Shown: positions 57,960-64,000 of the stretch, piece after piece
How positions within the stretch are numbered: the stretch's first letter is position 1
Layout: every line of letters begins with the position of its first letter
Assembly (NCBI GenBank): GCA_035772735.1
Contig: JASDFA010000004.1
Coordinates: 17,635,501-17,699,500, forward strand
Origin: Datura wrightii
Lineage: Eukaryota; Streptophyta; Magnoliopsida; Solanales; Solanaceae
Length of the DNA: 64,000 bases
Direction of reading: 5' to 3'
The notes under the pieces: model-generated
What the model was told of the DNA's origin: nothing
Seen by the model: the letters and a program-made list of their open reading frames with translations, nothing else
The model's database searches: none
Made by a program: the position numbers and the translations under genes

Positions 57960-58658
57960 GTATGTTTTCCTCGTTTCTCTCAAGTTTTGTCGATTCTAAT
58001 CGAATTTGAGCATGTGAAGTGAGATAAATCACCCTAAGAAGCAATTTAGCATGATATTGAATTATTCTTTGATTGATAGATGTTCGGAATGTTGTAATTA
58101 GCGTTTGAACTTGTCGATTGCTTGAATGATTCGAATGTGATTGTAAAATTGAATTCTAGAGCTTGGGTTGTTGAAATCGAATTGGGTAACTTGCTAAATT
58201 GGTGAATTATATGTCGGGGTGTGTTTGTGAATTGAGATAAGTCGTTATAAATATTGTTAGAGTGTAATAGACGATGAATTCTCTGTTTTTGGGAAAATGT
58301 AAAAATTGTTCAAATTGGTTTGATTATTTGGATTCGTATGTATATAGAATTTTTGTCGTTGTTTTTGTTTGTTGTTTTCATTGCTAAGTGCGATGGTTGA
58401 ATTGCTAGCGATAGTAGGATTGGGATTAGCTGTATGAAGTCTGAGTAGTACGCTAAAAGTTATGATGTCGAATTTTTTTGTAAACGCACTAAGCAATAAA
58501 TTGTATAGTTGTTTGTTTTAGTGTAAATAAAGTGATCCTTGTCGTAGTACTGTAAAAGTAGCTAAGGACTAAGTGTGGGGTAAACTTAGTTGACCCGACG
58601 TTAGCCGAAGTTAACATGTATTTAGCTTGACTTTGTGCTTGTTTATTTATGTTGACAG
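57960..58658 (+). other. Candidate leader intron of the env-like ORF
   Basis: Donor AAAG/GTATGT at 57959/57960 and acceptor tttatgttgacag/g at 58658, giving a 699-bp AT-rich intron that ends five bases before the ATG at 58664. The preceding 170 bp is pyrimidine-rich and leader-like. The acceptor could also be used by a distant donor to make a spliced env-like RNA, as reported for some plant env-like elements. Confidence 0.5.
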
Positions 58659-58663
58659 GTACA

Positions 58664-59326
58664 ATGGCAAGTACGCAGGATAAGGGTAAAGGTGCTTCTA
58701 CTTCAGGCACAGGGAGAAAACGAATGAGATTGGGCACTGCAGTCCCAGCTGCACCAGCTGTTCCGCGCGGCCAGCGCCGCCAATACGGAATGAGGTGGGT
58801 GACCGATGAAGGGAAGAAGTGGTACGCTAAACATAAGGAGAATAAGTACTTCCCTGAGGAGCATATTGCACGGGAACCACTAGCACAGGAGTTCCCCCGT
58901 ATTGTGCAAAAGATCGAGGCAGCTAGGCGTAGCTTCATATTTCAGGAGCCCAAGGAGTGCAACCTACACTTAGTCCGGGAGTTCTATGCAAATTGGAACG
59001 CGGCCATTAGAAGCCACACAATAAAAATCAGAGGGCAGATTGTCACTTTGGAGCCCCAGCAATTTAATACCATCGTTGGAGCGCGGGACACAGACACCCA
59101 CGTTCTTTGCCAGCTGAACATCACCCCACCATACACCGATATCAGACGCACTTTGTGTGGAGCTCGATCCACAGCCCGAGGGAGCAGACATAAGAAGAGG
59201 GGTTACCACCAGACTCTGCCTTATTCGCAGATGAACAGGGAGGTCAGAATATGGCTGAAAATAGTGTGTTCGTGCTTATTCCCAGGGGTTCACATGACGG
59301 ATGTGACCCGGGACCGTGTCTGCTGA
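58664..59326 (+). pseudogene. Athila env-like ORF (putative plant transposon domain), truncated
   Basis: ATG at 58664 (MASTQDKGKG), 220 codons. Low-complexity Ser/Gly/Ala start, then a basic stretch (RKRMRLG at 18-24, RGQRRQYGMRW at 35-45), then a folded region with FPRIVQKIEAARRSFIFQEP and LVREFYANWNAAIR. This is the region after pol in Athila/Calypso elements, often called env-like or putative plant transposon protein; its role is unknown. No signal peptide is seen at the start, and no membrane segment in this part. The frame ends in the TGA that forms the first three bases of the LTR at 59324. The family protein continues beyond this point, so it is truncated by that LTR. Confidence 0.7.
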
Positions 59327-60744
59327 TCTTGGGCAGATTTATATGCCCAAGTGATACTCAAACGTATCATTTGTACCTTGTTTGTTGTGCAATGTGTATA
59401 TAATATCATGTAATTGGTAATAAAATGCGAATTTATACTAACCAACATGATTAGCATTTGTTTTGCAGATAAAGGTGATTTTTAGGAGCTAAAATGCATG
59501 TTGGAACTATGTCAGAGTTGGACTTGGATGCGAGCGTGGAAAAGACCTTGGAATGCAGGATTTATAGGGGCTCCGCGATGGCTCCGTGCCACGCTACCAT
59601 CGCGGTAGCACACTGCCTGAGCAGGAATTAAATTTGCAATTTCCTGTGTGCCTGCGCATCAGCTCCGTGGCACGGAGATAGGCCTCCGCGATGGCCTCCG
59701 TGCCATGTTGAGGTTAAATTACCGGACCCTGGAAATTCCAGTGAGGGTCCGCGTCCACGCTATGTCACGGAGGCAGTGCTCCGCGTTGGCCTCCGTGACA
59801 CATTGCCTGTTATTCCGGGAAAAATTTCCCACTAGTATAAATAGCACACTTAGGTTTATTTTAATTAGTTTTTAGTTTTTAGACTGAGTTTAGAAGTGGA
59901 GAGCAGGAACGTGGGTTAGTAGCAGTTGAAGATTGAAAAAGCTAAGGGATTTCTTCTATTCTTTTCTTCTTTCTATCAATTGTAAGTATAATTTACACTC
60001 ATTTTAGGATGATCAATCCAAGAATGAGTGGCTAATTCTTTTTCTTGCTGAGGTTTTGAACATGTGTAATGAATTCTGATTTTCATTGATATGGGTTATT
60101 CTTCTTCTTTAATGTTGTTCTACTAATTCTTGTTCTTTACTGCATTAGTGAATGGCCAACATTAATGTATATCTAAAAAGTCCAATTTCAGTCGAAAGAG
60201 CAAGAAATTGGAAAGTTGTGAATTAATAGGGTATTGTTCTTAACTTGATTTGGGAAAATTGGGTTTTGATGTGCTTTCCTGATAGAAATATACTTGAAAG
60301 CCGTATTAGTCAATTTAGGAACCGGAATTGTAGTGCTAGGTCATAAATTGCATTTGATCACAGAAATGTAGACGGATGGTTTATGATTCCAAAGTGAAAT
60401 TAAATACGAGAGTTTTAATTTCTAGGCAAATGTTCTTGGCTAGCAAGATGAAGAAGAGAATTAACCAAACTTATCATGATTATCAAGTTCATTACTTGTT
60501 CTTAACCTTGGCATGTTCATATCCATTGTCTGAATTCAAAAGTAAATAGTTTGTATTAATTGTAGTATATAGTTTAGAAACAAAAACTCAATTACTCTTG
60601 GGTACGTTGTTGTTAGCATAATTAGAAGTTAAATATGAATATAGTAAATTAAGCAATATTACATATCTTGAGACTCGTTGGATTGATACTTGGCTACTTA
60701 GCCACTTTATTACTTGTTTGACACGTGCACTTGCGTGTCGGTTT
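59324..60744 (+). mobile_element. Athila-type LTR, first of three in tandem
   Basis: Full 5' end (TGATCTTGGGC; hairpin 59328-59351) but it lacks the last 26 bp, ending at gtgtcggttt. The next LTR follows without spacer. It contains the GC block (59568-59815) and TATAAATAG (59836). The repeated 75-codon ORF (59648-59875) crosses the palindrome block and is not a gene. Confidence 0.85.
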
Positions 60745-62142
60745 CCCAAGTGATACTCAAACGTATCATTTTTACCTTGTTTGTTGTGCAATGTGTATAT
60801 AATATCATGTAATTGGTAATAAAATGCGAATTTATACTAACCAACATGATTAGCATTTGTTTTGCAGATAAAGGTGATTTTTAGGAGCTAAAATGCATGT
60901 TGGAACTATGTTAGAGTTGGACTTGGATGCGAGCGTGGAAAAGACCTTGGAATGCAGGATTTAAAGGGGCTCCGCGATGGCTCCGTGCCACGCTACCATC
61001 ACGGTAGCACACTGCCTGAGCAGGAATTAAATTTGCAATTTCTAGTGTGCCTGCGCGTCAGCTCCGTGGCACGGAGATAGGCCTCCGCGATGGCCTCCGT
61101 GTCACGTTGAGGTTAAATTACCGGACCCTGGAAATTCCAGTGAGGGTCCGCGTCCACGCCGTGTCACGGAGGCAGTGCTCCGCGTTGGCCTCCGTGACAC
61201 GTTGCTTGTTATTCCAGGAAAAATTTCCCACTAGTATAAATAGCACACTTAGCTTTATTTTAATTAGTTTTTAGTTTTTAGACTGAGTTCAGAAGTGGAG
61301 AGCAGGAACGTGGGTTAGTAGCAGTTGAAGATTGAAAAAGCTAAGGGATTTCTTCTCTTCTTTTCTTCTTTCTATCAATTGTAAGTATAATTTACACTCA
61401 TTTTAGGATGATCAATCCAAGAATGAGTGGCTAATTCTCTTTCTTGCTGAGGTTTTGAACATGTGTAATGAATTCTGATTTTCATTGATATGGGTTATTC
61501 TTCTTCTTTAATGTTGTTCTACTAATTCTTGTTCTTTACTGCATTAGTGAATGGCCAACATTAATGTATATCTAAAAAGTCCAATTTCAGTCGAAAGAGC
61601 AAGAAATTGGAAAGTTGTGAATTAATAGGGTATTGTTCTTAACTTGATTTGGGAAAATTGGGTTTTGATGTGCTTTCCTGATAGAAATATACTTGAAAGC
61701 CGTATTAGTCAATTTAGGAACCGGAATTGTAGTGCTAGGTCATAAATTGCATTTGATCACAGAAATGTAGACGGATGGTTTATGATTCCAAAGTGAAATT
61801 AAATACGAGAGTTTTAATTTCTAGGCAAATGTTCTTGGCTAGCAAGATGAAGAAGAGAATTAACCAAACTTATCATGATTATCAAGTTCATTACTTGTTC
61901 TTAACCTTGGCATGTTCATATCCATTGTCTGAATTCAAAAGTAAATAATTGTATTAATTGTAGTATATAGTTTAGAAACAAAAACTCAATTACTCTTGGG
62001 TACGTTGTTGTTAGCATAATTAGAAGTTAAATATGAATATAGTAAATTAAGCAATATTACATATCTTGAGACTCGTTGGATTGATACTTGGCTACTTAGC
62101 CACTTTATTACTTGTTTGACACGTGCACTTGCGTGTCGGTTT
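60745..62142 (+). mobile_element. Athila-type LTR, middle copy of the tandem array (1398 bp)
   Basis: Starts at cccaagtgatac, i.e. lacks the first 22 bp including the left hairpin arm, and lacks the last 26 bp. Nearly identical to the first and third copies. Confidence 0.9.
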
Positions 62143-63568
62143 CCCAAGTGATACTCAAACGTATCATTTTTACCTTGTTTGTTGTGCAATGTGTATATAA
62201 TATCATGTAATTGGTAATAAAATGTGAATTTATACTAACCAACATGATTAGCAATTGTTTTGCAGATAAAGGTGATTTTTAGGAGCTAAAATGCATGTTG
62301 GAACTATGTCGGAGTTGGACTTGGATGCGAGCGTGGAAAAGACCTTGGAATGCAGGATTTAAAGGGGCTCCGCGATGGCTCCGTGCCACGCTACCATCAC
62401 GGTAGCACACTGCCTGAGCAGGAATTAAATTTGCAATTTCTAGTGTGCCTGCGCGTCAGCTCCGTGGCACGGAGATAGGCCTCCGCGATGGCCTCCGTGT
62501 CACGTTGAGGTTAAATTACCGGACCCTGGAAATTCCAGTGAGGGTCCGCGTCCACGCCGTGTCACGGAGGCAGTGCTCCGCGTTGGCCTCCGTGACACGT
62601 TGCTTGTTATTCCAGGAAAAATTTCCCACTAGTATAAATAGCACACTTAGGTTTATTTTAATTAGTTTTTAGTTTTTAGACTGAGTTCAGAAGTGGAGAG
62701 CAGGAACGTGGGTTAGTAGCAGTTGAAGATTGAAAAAGCTAAGGGATTTCTTCTGTTCTTTTCTTCTTTCTATCAATTGTAAGTATAATTTACACTCATT
62801 TTAGGATGATCAATCCAAGAATGAGTGGCTAATTCTCTTTCTTGCTGAGGTTTTGAACATGTGTAATGAATTCTGATTTTCATTGATATGGGTTATTCTT
62901 CTTCTTTAATGTTGTTCTATTAATTCTTGTTCTTTAATGCATTAGTGAATGGCCAACATTAATGTATATCTAAAAAGTCTAATTTCACTCGAAAGAGCAA
63001 GAAATTCGAAAGTTGTGAATTAATAGGGTATTGTTCTTAACTTGATTTGGGAAAATTGGGTTTTGATGTGCTTTCCTGAAAGAAATATACTTGAAAGCCG
63101 TATTAGTCAATTTAGGAATCGGAATTGTAGTGCTAGGTCATAAATTGCATTTGATCACAGAAATGTAGACGAATGGTTTATGATTCTAAAGTGAAATTAA
63201 ATACGAGAGTTTTAATTTCTAGGCAAATGTTCTTGGCTAGCAACATGAAAAAGAGAATTAACCAAACTTATCCTGATTATCAAGTTCATTACTTGTTCTT
63301 AACCTTGGCATGTTCATATCCATTGTTTGAATTCAAAAGTAAATAGTTTGTATTAATTGTAGTATATACTTTAGAAACAAAAACTCAATTACTCTTGGGT
63401 ATGTTGTTGTTAGCATAATTAGAAGTTAAATAGAAATATAGTAAATTAAGCAATTTTACATATCTTGAGCCTCGTTGGATCGATACTTGGCTACTTAGCC
63501 ACTTTATTACTTGTTTGACCACGTGCAGTTGCGTGTCGGTTTTTACCCGTACCCCAATGCACCGAGCA
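62143..63568 (+). mobile_element. Athila-type LTR, last copy; acts as 5' LTR of a second element
   Basis: Same truncated start as the middle copy but with a complete 3' end (accgagca), followed after six bases by an intact primer site. Near-identity to the other two shows the array is the youngest structure in the window. Confidence 0.9.
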
Positions 63569-63574
63569 AGTTTT

Positions 63575-63592
63575 TGGCGCCGTTGCCGGGGA
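63575..63592 (+). promoter_or_regulatory. Primer-binding site of the second Athila element
   Basis: TGGCGCCGTTGCCGGGGA, the consensus form of the site at 54785. Confidence 0.9.
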
Positions 63593-63718
63593 GGCTAGGC
63601 GATTTGTAAAATTTTGTTTAGTGTAAATTTACTATATTTGTATTTTTATTTTCTTAAGTGTTAACAACTTGGTCTTAGCTTGTATTTTGCAGATTTTGTT
63701 TCTGTGAACACTAGCAAG

Positions 63719-64000
63719 GGACAAAGATCTGGTGGAATCTTACTTAGAGCCTGAACGGGAATTTCATAGCCAACGTAGAGAAGCTCTTCGGAAGAAGCTG
63801 CAGTTGCTTCAACAGACTATGATGGAGCAACCAAATCCACCAGTTGTTAGGGCAGTTTTAGTGCCCGATGAAGCAGCAGCAAGGCCGGTTCGCGAGGTGG
63901 CAATCCCACACGCTAATAATGTCCATTCTAGCATCCGCAAACCAGAGCCTGGAGGGAGGTTTGAATTAAAGCAGAATATGGTGCAACTTTTGCACACATG
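63719..64000 (+). CDS. Athila gag, second element, runs off the window
   Basis: Open reading from about 63719 to the window end, matching the gag at 54919 closely (ESYLEPEREFHSQRREALRK, then RKPEPGGRFELKQNMVQLLH). As in the first copy no ATG is present at the head: the equivalent codon reads cta, against ctg. No stop or frameshift in the visible 93 codons. This is the N-terminal region of the particle protein; the conserved capsid domain lies beyond the window. Confidence 0.75.

Noticed and set aside
58489..58938. 149-aa minus-strand ORF
   Set aside because: Antisense to the env-like ORF and its candidate intron; no domain.
59324..60744. Reading this LTR as the 3' LTR of the first Athila element
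   Set aside because: No polypurine tract before it, the env-like ORF is cut mid-domain, and it is clearly more similar to the following LTRs than to the LTR at 53356. Not excluded, but less likely than nested insertion.
60588..60791. 67-aa minus-strand ORF repeated at 61986-62189
   Set aside because: It spans the LTR-LTR junction on the antisense strand; no domain and no promoter.
61047..61274. 75-aa ORF found almost identically at 59648, 61047 and 62445
   Set aside because: Conserved only because the three LTRs are near-identical; it crosses the GC-rich palindrome block and the TATA box and is not open in the older LTR at 53356.

Overview
The window reads as heterochromatic plant nuclear DNA, most likely from a eudicot of the nightshade family (Solanaceae; pepper, tomato or tobacco relatives). 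The family assignment is an inference from the look of the LTR families. Almost everything is LTR retrotransposon: Ty3/gypsy Tekay/Del-type chromoviruses with LTRs of about 2.5 kb and an initiator-tRNA-Met primer site, one Ty1/copia element of SIRE/Maximus type, and Athila-type Ty3/gypsy sequence at the right end. There is no sign of bacterial genes, CRISPR, rRNA or tRNA genes. The only convincing host gene is a small intronless type I MADS-box gene at 35917-36450.

Layout, left to right. 1-2852: a plus-sense LTR lying inside an older minus-sense LTR fragment. About 2988-18245: a minus-strand copia element with a 3' LTR, a degraded env-like ORF and a degraded pol. Its env-like ORF is split by a complete minus-strand gypsy element at 4349-13543 with a perfect 5-bp target-site duplication (TSD). 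That gypsy element itself carries a 1.5-kb solo LTR (10802-12300) with its own perfect TSD. About 18246-23285: a plus-strand gypsy element truncated at both ends. About 23286-31769: a minus-strand gypsy element with gag-PR-RT-RH-IN remains but no polypurine tract or chromodomain. 31770-33535: two LTR fragments. 33536-37574: a 4-kb low-copy island with the MADS-box gene and, downstream, what looks like the promoter of a second, lost copy.

The right half is a chain of insertions. An old minus-strand gypsy element starts at about 37575. It is split by a complete minus-strand gypsy element (39006-49024) and, within its integrase region (to 50565), by a different plus-sense LTR (50566-53355) that contains an 18-copy minisatellite. 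That LTR is in turn cut by Athila-type sequence from 53356 to the window end.

The Athila part is the most unusual. A first element has LTR, primer site, gag-protease and an env-like ORF, but RT, RNase H and integrase are missing. The env-like ORF has a promoter-like GC-rich module and an apparent leader intron in front of it. It is broken by three head-to-tail copies of nearly the same LTR, fused at two identical junctions that fall in an LTR-terminal hairpin, followed by a second primer site and gag. The coding remnants are mostly dead: frameshifts, stops and lost catalytic residues are noted per entry. No gene network can be inferred beyond normal retrotransposon biology (LTR promoters, minus-strand priming from tRNA, gag/pol/env-like products).
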